NCBI GenBank assembly: GCA_036674765.1
Contig: JARVKI010000040.1
Span: 124,001 to 188,000, forward strand
Direction: 5' to 3'
Source of the DNA: Seiridium cupressi
Taxonomy: Eukaryota; Ascomycota; Sordariomycetes; Amphisphaeriales; Sporocadaceae
Length of the DNA: 64,000 nucleotides
How positions within the stretch are numbered: position 1 is the stretch's first letter; the number at the start of each line of letters is the position of its first letter. Shown piece after piece: positions 24,377-35,682 of the stretch. The position numbers and the translations under genes are program-made. Under the pieces are notes generated by a model that saw nothing but the letters and a program-made list of their open reading frames with translations, had not been told where the DNA came from and searched no databases.

Positions 24377-25375
24377 TCAATCAGGGTACAACTTGGCAAC
24401 ACGAGCAACATCACTGTCCGACGGCTTCTCAGGCATCTTGATTTCACCACCACCAACCTTGACAATGGTGAGTTTCCCTTCCTTCGCAGCGGTCTTTGAA
24501 TCGTAGACCATGATTGATTTTTCATCGAATTCGTCATCCTGGTCGAAATCGCCATAGAGGGGCAGGAATTCACCGGCTGAGAATCCCGCTTCACTGGCTT
24601 TGGCTTGGTCTTTGCAGAGGTCGTCCATATTGTGGTCTTCCTTGAAATCGTCGTAGTCATCCAGGTTCTCGCAATTTAGATCCACCGCTTTCTTCCAAGC
24701 ATTGGGTTTCTGATGTTCATGGAGTAGACCAAGAACATGGCCAATCTCATGAGCAAAATCAACTACCTTATCATCTCCAGACAACTTTGGGTTGAACTCC
24801 ATAGTATTTCTGCCTTCATCGTTGAAGCCAATGTCCGAAAGATTCTCGGCGTCATCGTCGAATTTGATATGTAGGAGCTGGTCATCGTCCTACAACAGCT
24901 GGGATTAGCGATTGCTTTCGAGGGTGCTTAGTGAGTTGTCGAGAGTTCAAATTCATGTTTCAAGAGCGTAAACGCTAGATCTGGAAGCGTACGATGCTAG
25001 AACATGCCACAAGGAGGTGATTAAACGACTCCAGGAGTTGCTTACCTCGTCGTCGTCATCGCATCGCGGCTTATCATCGTCCTTCGGCTTAAATTCGACT
25101 TTGGCCTTGCCATCAAGAGCGTCATCCCATAACTTCCAGGCTTTCTTCGCGAGGTCGAGGACTTCTTTGTAGTCGTCGTGGTCATCTGAATCGCTTTCAA
25201 AGCACCACACAATCTTGCCGTCCGGTCATGGTTTGCCAGCACCACTGGAGCCTCCAACTTTTATGCTAAATGCCCTCTCTGCAAGAGATGACGGGCTCTG
25301 TCTAGGGAGAACCAAAGGGCTGGCAGTAGCGGATGCAATAAAAGCAGCTGCTAGGCTCGTTCTGAGAAAGACCAT
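24377..25375 (-). pseudogene. Secreted zinc metalloprotease (metzincin, astacin-like) with an in-frame TGA
   Basis: Two exons, 25375-25046 and 24889-24377, would encode about 280 residues. The start gives a clear signal peptide (MVFLRTSLAAAFIASATA). The second exon carries the metzincin zinc site HEIGHVLGLLHEHQKP (HExxHxxGxxHE) and a Met-turn-like SIMVYDS. The surface is very acidic, with several Asp runs. Codon 50, on the minus strand at 25228-25226, is TGA. It falls just before PDGKIVWCF, where astacin-type domains usually have a Trp, so a TGG-to-TGA change is the simplest reading. Frame is intact on both sides and no other lesion is seen, so inactivation would be recent. A 45-nt GT-AG segment (gttgga...ggcaag) covering the stop could be spliced as a very short intron, and readthrough is another possibility. 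I call it a pseudogene with reserve. Confidence 0.7.
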
Positions 25376-26405
25376 GTTGAGTGAGTAGTGAAAGAGTTTG
25401 ATACCGAGTTTATCCTTTGTAAGTGATTCGCTAGAGAGATTTTAAAGTGTTGATTCGTTTAATTTGCTTGAGTTGTCTGATTGAGTTTTTCATCGTTGGA
25501 GATGGGCTTCTTTATATTCGACATCTTCAGCTATTGCGGCACGAACATGGCCCTCGATCTCAATAGTACACAAAAAAACAGTATGACTTCACCAATAGGA
25601 TCTGTGGATATGCCAAGGCTACATGGAGCCGTCAGTGCTAAGAATAGGTAAAGCAGATTTCTCAGCCTTGTCGATCGGCAGTCATGCCAAGGAACAGCGC
25701 CCGGCGCCGCCAAGAACGGGCATCGCGAGTTTTCAAAAGAAGCTTCGGCATCACAGGCGAATATGTGCACCCTTTGATGTCATCGACGGGGACATTCGGC
25801 TGCACAGGCTTACCTGCACTGTAATCGAGGCTGGAATATCCCATGCCTGGTAAGTTGCCAGGAACCGTCTCCGAATCCGCTATAGCTATATATATGTTTG
25901 GTGGAGGATTGTTATGTGGTGTTGTGCTAGGAAGGAAAGCGCCACTAGCCTGGCCGCCCACGGATCACTTGTTATATGACGCAAGACATCAGAACATATA
26001 ATTGATTCCTTCCTTCCGATGGCGCAGTGCAAATCCACAATTTGCTCTGTCGCTTGCAATGGCAACACAAGGCCGGATCGTAAGATCCTGTAGAAGCTTG
26101 GCAAAAGCAATTGCAAGATTCTGCACTCTCGGTCGCACAGATCTGCGACAGCAAAGGACAAGCTGCATCGGGCTATGAGGAGCGCAACATGACATCATAA
26201 TCGAAAATACATTTAGAAAATGCAATACTAGATATCTCGTTAGTCGGTGTTTAGCTTATGCTATATAGAGACGAACAATATACTTAATTTCATTTGTCTG
26301 TGCAAAACAGGCTATTCCCTAACCATTTTCATTATTCACGTTGACTCTACATCCTAATCAGACTCTTCCGTCGCCTATGATCTCCTGCTCCTTGCGACCA
26401 TTCCG
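25376..26405. other. Intergenic region
   Basis: About 1 kb between divergent genes. A minus-strand open frame at 25662-25961 has some non-random composition but no recognisable domain or splice partner. I do not call it. Confidence 0.4.
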
Positions 26406-27503
26406 ATGCCACTCCTATCGTTGCCAGATGATCTTCTAGTCCTCATTTTGCAGCATTGTTCACTGACAGATATTTTCCAAGTGCCGCGCGTCTGCCGCAG
26501 GCTTGCAACAGTTACTAGAGACTATGTGAAGACCATCGCGCCGGCAGTAGCTGCCACATCCTTTCCCAAAAGCGATTTCTTCCTGCTCCCTGGCTCAAAC
26601 GGCAGGGACTGGGATTGGCTCAAGCTTCTTGTGCCCAAATTCATGGCCGCTGTTCTCTTGGACAGATACTCGTTGCTGTCACACACAGTGCTTGGGCAAT
26701 ATCTCGGCATACCCCCTGAAGACACTGCCGGAGATGAAATACGCGGCCGCATCACCCGCGGTTTGGTTGTCATGAATCGCTTATCCCGGATTTCAAAGGA
26801 TGTTTACAGCATGAGAGACGACATTTTACCACAGATTGCGGCCAAAGGTAGCCCTGACGGACCCGAACCGGATCGGGAAGCCGCGTCCTGCACACCGGAG
26901 CTGAGTGTCCTGCGCAGCCGAGAAGAGCTGGTTCTCAAGCGGAGGCTGGACTATTGCGCTACGCTCGACGAGGAGGATATTTCTTGTTATCACCTCATGT
27001 ACGCGTTTCTTTGCGCTTGCATCAGAAGCACCAGCGACAGGCCGTCCTCCATGCGCTGGCTCAGAGGCCGCAGGCGAGGTGTCCGCGGCCTCAGGGGCCT
27101 CACAAAGAGTCCTCGCGAGCCACATTACTTCGACTGGTTCGGCGGCGGCGATATGAAATTGCTACAGGCCGGCGACTCGTGGGTCAACTGGGCGCTGCTG
27201 CGTTACGGCCCCATGATTTTCTGGCGCCAGTGGTATTACGGCGACGACAAGGACGTCGTCAAGAACCGGCTCCTGGGGGCTTGGGCGAGTAGGTCCACAT
27301 ATCAAAGAGGCATCGAAACAGCTTTCGGTCAGGAACTTGACAAGAGCCTGGAGTCTACCAAAGCGTTCTTTGGCTATGCGTTTCTACCATTGCACATAAT
27401 ATCAGAGCTCGAGAAGCATAGCAGAATGAGGCAGGAGAGGAAGCAAAGTGCCGTTACTGGTGCGTTAAGGGATGTGCCTTATTGGGTGGACTTCCGGACA
27501 TAA
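26406..27503 (+). CDS. F-box protein of unknown target
   Basis: A single-exon gene of 365 residues. The first 45 residues form an F-box: LLSLPDDLLVLILQHCSLTD, then IFQVPRVCRRLATVTRDY, with the usual Leu-Pro-Asp start and the Cys-Arg-Arg-Leu turn. F-box proteins bind Skp1 and present substrates to SCF ubiquitin ligases. The rest has no recognisable substrate-binding repeat (no LRR or WD40) and includes a basic segment near residues 200-240 rich in Arg. In filamentous fungi such proteins belong to large, lineage-specific families. ATG at 26406 follows cattccg and begins exactly at the F-box, so the start is convincing. The neighbouring genes do not suggest a target. Confidence 0.82.
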   Translation: MPLLSLPDDLLVLILQHCSLTDIFQVPRVCRRLATVTRDYVKTIAPAVAATSFPKSDFFLLPGSNGRDWDWLKLLVPKFMAAVLLDRYSLLSHTVLGQYLGIPPEDTAGDEIRGRITRGLVVMNRLSRISKDVYSMRDDILPQIAAKGSPDGPEPDREAASCTPELSVLRSREELVLKRRLDYCATLDEEDISCYHLMYAFLCACIRSTSDRPSSMRWLRGRRRGVRGLRGLTKSPREPHYFDWFGGGDMKLLQAGDSWVNWALLRYGPMIFWRQWYYGDDKDVVKNRLLGAWASRSTYQRGIETAFGQELDKSLESTKAFFGYAFLPLHIISELEKHSRMRQERKQSAVTGALRDVPYWVDFRT

Positions 27504-28653
27504 GACACATGACCCTCAATACTTTTAATGGTGTTCATCTCGGTGAATAGTTCCGACTATTGACTTTGTCTACACTTGCAACTACTCATCTTGACTAAAG
27601 TATCTTAGAACGGCTCTTAGGGGACCGCGACAATCCTATCGAGCTAATGAAGCCAGTCCTCCTGGACATCTCTTACCATCTATCTACCTCATAAACAAAA
27701 ACGTAAATCATTGAAAATTGCCACATTTCTTAGCAAGCATCAGGGAAAATAAGGCCAAAATTGACTAGCAAAGGTACTGAGTTCTATTGAGGGAAAACAA
27801 AAAGGGGAAAAGAGAGAGCGGTCAAATAAGCTTTGCAAGCTCCTTACATAACCACTGTTCTTATTTCATAGGCTGTCCGACCCAAACAAATATTAGGTTC
27901 ATTTGGCTAAAGCTGTGACCGCGAGCATCCTACGGGTCTAGGGTCTGTAGCTAGCCCTGCCAGCCACCTCAATGGAGTTGGATCTCAAGGATCAATATTT
28001 CAATGGGTTTAATGACATCGGTGTGGGTATTGACAAGAGTGCAAGTCTTGGTTTCTCTTCTAGGGGTAGCATATGGGGTAATAATAAGTAAGTTAGACAG
28101 TATGGCGCCCTGCAGTTAGCCTACACGCCTCGCTACATTGTATGTTGACAGGTCACTTTGGGGGCTGGCGGGCTGGAGCTAACCGCCTCTTTTGATACTC
28201 TAGGTAAACTCAATACTACGTTAATCTCCTTTCGGTGTGCTGATTACAATGTCTGCGGTGCATAGTCTTTGAGAAATTATATGGCCTCTTCAGCCCCTGC
28301 ATGACCCGGTAGGTTGTTGGTCGAGTCCTGACACCACTACGAATACGGCCAAGCCATGCAATCATGTATCGCTTGTCCAGAGGACTTTCAAGTATTTTCA
28401 AATTTTAGATTTGAAGCAAGAACTTGGGAACAAGATTCTCATAGCCACACATTTCGATAAGGCTCAGTATTACATGGTGGAGAAAAAGGATGGAGGCGCT
28501 TCTATTATTATATCAAGACTTTCTCAACTCCAGTTTCGTTGGAACTTACGAAGAATCTTGGATTGAAATGGCTATATTGCATCCTGAGTTGGCCCCCTCC
28601 GACGAAATAATTGCATACATTTCTCCTGTACGAGTCAGTGAGGTATTCTGCAG
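27504..28653. other. Intergenic region
   Basis: About 1.1 kb after the F-box gene. An open frame at 28490-28879 overlaps the beginning of the decayed gene in a different frame and may be a frameshifted part of it. Nothing else can be supported. Confidence 0.4.
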
Positions 28654-30625
28654 ATGGCGGAATGTGTGCGCCCGGATTCTGAGGGCGTGGGGATGGCTAG
28701 TCAAGAGTGCTTCAGGACTTTCGAATGCAAGGGCCTGGCATGTATACCCATTGAACAGCAAAGCAGGCGCCATTCCATTGCCTTCACCGCCCATGACACG
28801 CCGAGCGACCTGTACCAGAACACGGAGGACTTGTCAGCGTTCGGTGTTGATAAACCCCAGCTTCCAGATACGAATATAACGCCAGTAGGTAGCGCTAGCC
28901 GTATTAACTTGCCTGCAATTGGAGACAACCGATTGGCTACTCCATATAAAATATTACGGTGCGGCGACGAACTCTCGCCTAAGGAGTTTTCGGATTACAA
29001 ACCCATTCCTCTGAGAGGCTGATACCTCGGAATCATTCTTTCAATAGTGATTACGCTACTCTCTCTGACAGATTTAGCCATACAACCTCTTCCAATCGCA
29101 ACAGAAGCAGTCACTCCTCTGGCCAAAGCTGGGTCGAGCAGAAAAGAGCAAGCGCAAGACACAGGATGATATACGAGCGATCACTATGACAGCCGGGAGG
29201 AATCGTAGAAGATGCTTAGGACGAGCCATCCTGCTGCTTCCAGCGCTAACGATTCGGTATCCCTACTTCTGAATGTCAGAGAGTAGCCCCAAATCGAAGC
29301 ATGTACATCTATCTCCCTTCACAACTTCAAGTATTCGCACAACAGTTGTTTCGAGCTAAATGAACAAATACAATGCTGTAGATAGCACTGAAGGCTGCAC
29401 TACTATGGTTATTATCAGCCCACGTCCCACATACGACATAAGGGGTGATGTAGTCGTGGACCCTACATCATCATCTATCACCACTCCATCACTCGGCAGC
29501 TATGAATGTGTCCAGGTCACGGTTTCTTGGACACAATCGCGCAGTTTGACAGTCCAAAGTCATCGAGACGGCATCGGCAGCGCTGAGAAAGCATCGTGGA
29601 GTTTGCGAGCCCGTTGCAGGGGCTTACATTACTATCGGGCGAAATACGATCACGCTTAAACCCAGTGATGGCAATGCAGGTCCCGATATCGAAATGTACA
29701 CAAGCTTGGATAATGGCCGAGGATCGTCAACAACCTCGACAACACTGCTAGTGATTGAGCCCACATCCACCACTCTTGTCCCCTCAACAGACCTGCACAC
29801 GGGACTGACCAAATCGCCGGTAACTACTAGTGTAGTGCAGCAAATAAGTCTACTTATAAAGGCGACGAAAAAACAGGGTCCCACGGCAATGAAAGTAATA
29901 CCAAGCAAGGGACAGGCAAGTGCATTAGTGATGATCGAACCGCAATGACCGAACCCGATGACAACGTAGTTACAACTGAAATCTCAGCACAGCCAGGAAT
30001 CCTTGTTGCTGTAACTATATGTACTCAACAATCTCCAGCCGATTCGCACGGACTCGCACTCACGAATGGTGGGTGGTGTTTCTACAACAGTGTCATCCGG
30101 GTTCAATCCAAGTATCACCGGGGTTTTTACCCCAGTCGTACAAAAGCTCAAAAATGCGCAAGGGAGTCCTACAGCTACAGACAGTCAGTTGATCTATGTT
30201 CCAGGCTCACTCACTACCGTTACAGACGTCTGAGGAGAGCCAATCGTGACCGAAGTGGCAGCTTAGGTACAGTGGGAAGGCACGACGGTCCTCACAAACG
30301 CCGATGGCAACCCAATGCTGACTTTGACTTGTTTCACTGTTGCCTCCCTATCAAACGCCAATTCTCGCACCTTTTTGCATCTTTCCCAAAGTCGTGACCG
30401 ATTATTTTGTGCATATTCACTCTATTAGTTTCTGGGGAAATTGTTGTATCCCCAGCCTCGTCAGCATCTCGTAGTACTATATATTCACGTGGTATGCCAA
30501 TACATCCTGGCGCCACTGCCTTGCGTAAGTCTTTGCGGCTCCTGGAACGGTCGACGGCCCCAGTGGCTTGGAATCAAGCATTCGAGCGCATCGGTCCGGG
30601 GCAAACCTGCCTCTATGTAGCCTAA
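28654..30625 (+). pseudogene. Decayed gene for a Thr-rich membrane/surface protein, possibly DUF3433 type
   Basis: Several coding-like fragments follow one another on the plus strand with stops and frameshifts between them. Fragment 1 (28654-29166) ends in DYKPIPLRG, meets TGA at 29020-29022, then continues in frame into a hydrophobic segment YLGIILSIVITLLSLTDLAI. Fragment 2 (about 29630-29945) is Thr/Ser-rich (SSTTSTTLLVIEPTSTTLV). Fragment 3 (about 30072-30400) reads GSLTTVTDV, stop, GEPIVTEVAA, stop, then TTVLTNADGNPMLTLTCFTV. Fragment 4 (30407-30625) contains HPGATALRKSLRLL. A PLPLR-membrane segment followed by TTVTD-like extracellular repeats recalls fungal DUF3433 proteins, but this is from memory of the family's look, not a search. 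That the locus is degenerate is better supported than the family name. Confidence 0.45.
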
Positions 30626-31099
30626 GTAGGGCAAGCGTCATGGGGCAACTAGGGCCAAGCATTGTCAACATCTTAATAGTCTGACCTTTCAGCTTGCCCA
30701 TAAATACGCTAACATAAATGGTGGAAATCGTGACCCTTATTGGTTATACCTCAATGAGAAAGGCTTCAACTATTGTATACCGCGGGTGCATAGCAATTCT
30801 CTCAGATCAGCTTAGCCCGTCCACAAGGAGTCGTCGGCGTAAAAAGATGATCTAGACTTCCTAAAGAACGCGCCAGGGGGGAGGGAATATAAGTATTTGC
30901 AGATCCCAAGTGCTAGATGCACAGCTTTGCTATACCTATGTAGATGATCACCGCGCAACTGCGCAACTTTCATGATTGCTTGGCACACAACAGTCATTCT
31001 TTTCAGTTACTTTTGTTGTAGTACCACAACCGTTTTTCGAACACTCATTGAACTTACCGCTATACTGTTTATTTCAAATTATTCGAACAAATCATAACT
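30626..31099. other. Intergenic region upstream of the PAN-domain gene
   Basis: About 470 bases, presumed promoter and leader of the next gene. I searched it for an exon encoding a signal peptide and found none that joins in frame. Confidence 0.4.
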
Positions 31100-32626
31100 A
31101 TGGCTGTAGCAAATAGACCGGTCTCGGTATGCACCGTCGCTCCATTCGACGCTTTCGCGATACTGTCGGCCTACGCCCCGGCCCAGTCATATTGCTCAAA
31201 CTTCTACTCGGTAGATACAGTCACTATGTAAGTCGACGCCAAGTGGAATCTTTCCACGATATCCCTACCCTGGTGAAATTATTGCTATGATCGTGACAAC
31301 CGGCTTCGACACCGCATACAAGCATAGCAACTTGAGTGGGAGGCGGGTTTTTTAACACGACACAGCACTACGGATGCCGTAACGACTGTGACCGTCACCG
31401 CCGGCTCTACAATTACAATCACCGCCACCGACCCAACAACAACCGACTTCGAGACTGCTACTCCTGATGCTACCAGTACCGCCTTTGCAGACACAGTGGT
31501 TGTCACAACGACAGTGGTTGAAACCGACTCGGCAACGGAGACTGACTTCGTGACTGTGACGGTGGCTGGCACCGCTCAGAAAAGAAGCATTGGGAAGAGA
31601 TGCAAGGGTAGAAGCGGGTTGTCGAGCTCGCACTCGGCCTCATCCAGGGGCACTTATCCTGCCGCATCTTCACTGTTGGGGGCTTACTCTGCTGCCGCTC
31701 TGTCATCGCGTAACTATTCTGTCGCAGCCTCGTCGTCCAGTAGTAGCCTGGCATCCAGCACTCCTTCCGCAAGCAGCACTATCACTTCTTCAGCTAGCAG
31801 CTCATCAGCAACCTATTCTATTGGTAGTTGCGCTGCTGCCGATACTCTATGCTCAGTCTTCTCCTCCCTGACCGAGACCGCGTCATCCGTCATTGAGACC
31901 GTCTGCAGCTGCATCGAGACACCCGTGACGTCGACAGTGGTAAGTGTGCATCGAGTGGTCGAGGTGGGAGTATGGACTAACAGCTTGATATAGTTGGCCA
32001 CCCCACAGGCCACCTCTACTCCGGAAGCAACTGTTACAGTGACGCGTAAGTTCTATCCTTGATTGCATCCTATTCCCACAACCTGCAATGCACCGGCCAC
32101 CCATTCGCAAACGAAGCACGACGCCCTAAAGTATGCGATTCGAAACGATTTAGCCCAAGTACGCCCTCGATTATGCACGACTAAGGCCTTGGACTAACTA
32201 TGATTCACAGCTACCACCGTCGTCTTCGTCACCCAGACGGACACCACCACTCTCACGCCCACTGAAACAGTGACCGTCACAAACACCGTCACCGACACAA
32301 CGACCACAATCAGCACCACGACGACAACCTCGACTAGCGCTGCAGCGACCTGCACCGCCGTCAGCGGATCAGGGTTTTGCGGCTGCCAATATTCGCTGTG
32401 CAGCGGTCTTACTGTGAACGACGGCGCAAACGCCTTCTCGCTCACCACGGCAAGTGCCGAGGATTGCGCTCAGCAATGCGACTCGTTTCCTAGCTGCTTG
32501 GCGTTGACCTACCAAGAGAGTACGGGACTATGCACAATCTACGCTGCCGCCGAGGCAGGCATCGCCGTCTCTAGCGATTACCTCTTTAGCAGCCGATCAT
32601 CTTGTAGCGACGGGTGTCTGTCCTAG
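31100..32626 (+). CDS. Thr/Ser-rich mucin-like protein with C-terminal PAN/Apple-like domain
   Basis: Four exons: 31100-31227, 31366-31939, 31994-32045 and 32211-32626, giving 389 residues with consistent phases. The N terminus has Cys-containing VCTVAPFDAFAILSAYAPAQ. Long Thr/Val and Ser/Ala stretches follow, of the kind heavily O-mannosylated in fungal wall and secreted proteins (for example TVTVTAGSTITITATD). A short KRSIGKRCKGR segment could be a dibasic processing site. The last 95 residues hold about eight cysteines (FCGCQYSLCSGL, EDCAQQCDSFPSCLALTYQ, GLCTIYAA), a pattern like PAN_4/Apple domains, which bind carbohydrate or protein. I see no signal peptide in exon 1, which is odd for such a protein. 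A missing upstream exon or 5' truncation is possible. No GPI-type hydrophobic C terminus is present. Confidence 0.75.
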
Positions 32627-33528
32627 CCTGGGGAAGATATTAGATGCACCTTTCGATATCTGCGTTGGAAGCGATAACTTGATTACCAAACCGAACCAAG
32701 ACTTGTTTATTACTACTCATCTCATAGAATTAGAGACATATTAATATTTTGATACTACCCTTGCTACACTCTCCTTCTGGAGGATGATATAGATTTGGAC
32801 CTTGACAGCACCGGCTAACGGGATCTATCACGAAGCCATTAGTCATGGTTTATACCAAGAATTAAGTCTATAGTACGATATAGCCATGCAGCAGCCGCTG
32901 CTGCAGAATAGTGGACCTACGAACTTGGTCACAGGCGTAATTTTGACTTCAGAGAAATAATGCGGAACTTCTGGTTGGCGCTCCAGAGCCGCAAAGGCGA
33001 AGACCATGCCATACGTACGTATGTATAATGTCTAATTGTAAGTCAGGGTATATCGGCATCTTGGACCAGGTCGAACTTATTCTGTCTGCTGAAGACGAAC
33101 CTACAGCCCTAGGTTGACTTTCTAGTGCTCATTCATGGAACAAAACTCAAGAAACAACCCTGAAAGTACGCTGATATAACAAACAGATTCTGTAGCAACC
33201 ACCGGTATCAATTGAAATGAATGGCAATCATCCCGGCACCGTTCCACAAGTTCGCAGCACCTAGATCGTGGGATCAAACGGTTCGAATGTGTGCAGTGTG
33301 TCGAGTGAGTTCAGTCGGCCACTATGACATGCTCTCGTTGTGACATTCAACGTTCGGTGAACATTCAACTGCAGCTGTCACATTGCTTCCGGTCATGAGT
33401 TACAGTGGATTAAGGTGCTTCGAGAGCTCGCAAGCACAAGTCAATCTAAATAAGGAAGAAACCGCCATTTTCCTAGCCCAAATCTGTCTCCAAACTGGGC
33501 CTCTCATTTGGCTCTGACCGATGCTCGT
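32627..33528. other. Intergenic region
   Basis: About 900 bases after the PAN-domain gene with no open frame of interest. Nothing recognisable. Confidence 0.4.
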
Positions 33529-33960
33529 TTAACATCTGAGCTGCTGAAGGTCTTGCACAAAGGCATAGCGCGGATCGAGGAAAGCCTTGAGTCGAGTATA
33601 TGCCTCAGGGTCCATGTATTTCTGGCAAGCCGGTCGTTGTCGAGGTCTGAACTCGATGCTCTCCGGCTCATGATTTTGGGACACCATGGCCACGTTGAGG
33701 CTCCCTTGCTCTCAACTAGGACCGTCTTTCCGGATGATGGCCACCCAGGCTCAACTGTCGAACCACGGCTGGTCGTCCTCACGCAGGATCACAAGCAGTC
33801 TGCGTATAGCTTTCGTCCCGTAGCGGCCTAAAACCTTAAGTCATATGCCAGCGCGACTGCCACAAGTGGTTGCTCTGAACATCTGGTGCGACACGTCCTC
33901 CGCTATCAGCCGTCCATGATACTCTCGCCTCAGGGACAGAACAGAAAGATATCAGATGGC
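33529..33960 (-). pseudogene. Degenerate coding remnant, family unknown
   Basis: On the minus strand one frame reads like protein over about 140 codons despite four internal stops: AEDVSHQMFRATT, then LGRYGTKAIRRLLVILREDD, QPWFDS, AWVAIIRKDG, EPESIEFRPRQRPACQKYM, and finally DPEAYTRLKAFLDPRYAFVQ before a TAA. The segments between stops keep the same frame and have amphipathic, domain-like composition. I do not recognise the family. It may be a decayed enzyme-gene 3' end. Random sequence remains possible. Confidence 0.3.
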
Positions 33961-35682
33961 CTCAAAACGTGGCTACGCAGTGACATAAGAATCGCCTTTG
34001 GTGTCCAGGATCCGTGCTCCTCGGCCACTCTAAAAAGGGCAAAAATATCGATTGGGGGGAAGCTATAAGTCCGCGCAGCTTTTCAGCAGTTCAGTCGTTG
34101 AAACGAGCCCACGACGTCAAAGTGGACAACATTGACGGTTTCACGGCAACTCCGTGGGCAACGCAGCACATCTGGCTTGTTGATACGCGTCGACGGGCTA
34201 AAACAAGCATCTGGAAATGTCAAGACAAGCCGAGGCGTCGACGCAGGCGGCAATAATTGCCTACCGGATCGATGCTGTCAACCCCATACATGTCGCCAGA
34301 CTATATATAAGGCTTGGCGTAATGCTTACCCAAGCCAGTGGTAAGCACACCAGAAACGTGCCCAGAGCGGATCTCTCAGATCTCGCCGGAGCTTGGAGAG
34401 GGTACGGAGGAATGTGACGCAGCGCGCATGCAAGGCACAGCAAGATCAAGCTCCCAAGGCCCTTTGACGGGCGGGACGGTGGATCGTCTTGGGGGATCGA
34501 CGCCTGGGGGTCCCTGACCGGAGACATGGCCAAGAGATTCATAACAGCGTCCGGAAACTTTGCTCGGAACCCTCGAATATCGAACGAAACAGGGCAGAGA
34601 GCTGAAAGCAGTGAATCGGCAGCAGCTCGTTTGTCGTTACTGTGGCAGCACTTGCGCGGGAGGATCTGATGGAGTTTGGCGATCATGTCTTCTGTCTTTG
34701 GCGTCACCTGTCACCTGCGGGCGCAAACTACCAAGCGCTAACCAACGGCAAAAGTCGCATCCGCCGCTACTTGACAGCGGCCCCAGGCGGGCAAGCGCCG
34801 ACGCAACGGCATTTCCCATCTCCCATCTTCCTCATCTGCAGATCTCGGTCTCTGCTAAAATGGCGACCATCCATGGAAGCTGGCATTGCCGTTCGCTAGA
34901 CCGCCAAACCCGAGCCCCATGTAGCCGCTTTGGGGCTGGGGAAAATGTGATGCGCCTTGAGCCGCGGAACTAGGGTCCCGGACGTGGCAGCTCCCGACTC
35001 CTTAGCACGGCCTCACCACTGGCCCTGTTTCAGACTCTCGCAACTGTCGGAAAGCAGAAAAGAGCTCTGCACATCCGTAGCAGAGTCGGACTCGTCGTCG
35101 TCGAGGATTAGGATTCGGTTTCTCAACCGGCTCCGAGACCAGCTTGGCCGTTTGGTGCCTCCAGATCAGTAACGATGCGTCTATATTCATCTACAGCATC
35201 TTCTCCGGCCAGATTCCGAGGCCTCTTCTGCTTTTCTTTCTCTCTTCTCCCGCCTTGATTGCTCGATTGCCTGCTTTGCCCTACAACAGTCTGTTATATC
35301 TTTTTACCCTACCCATTTCGGAACTGTCGTCTTCCGGTGTGTGGACCTCATTTGCGATATAGCGTTGGCCTTGCACTCCCCTAGGCCCTGCGTGTCCCCA
35401 CCCAAACAAGTTCATGATCCTTGGCTTTGAGAATCAATAAGGAACTATTGATCCTCTAGTCAACTTGGTTACGATAATCAGCTTCGAAGATCTCCTCTGT
35501 CGACGGATTAGGTAGTCGGCACTGGAAAACGCCAGATCTGATAACCCGCAAACCAACCCATTTCGATCGCAAGACCGGCCTGTCCTTATGATATACAACG
35601 CTGGTACGCCTAGTAGCGAATTGCACACCCTCCCCTCTCTCTCCTCGGAGCCAGCTCCATTCTCCCCTGGGTATTCGCAGTC
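33961..35682. other. Intergenic region upstream of the P450 gene
   Basis: About 1.7 kb with only short overlapping open frames on both strands. The last few hundred bases are pyrimidine-rich, as is common in fungal 5' leaders. No gene can be supported. Confidence 0.45.

Noticed and set aside
33278..33300. A GGTTCGAAT motif resembling a tRNA T-loop
   Set aside because: No matching acceptor stem, anticodon arm or D-arm is found in the surrounding 80 bases.
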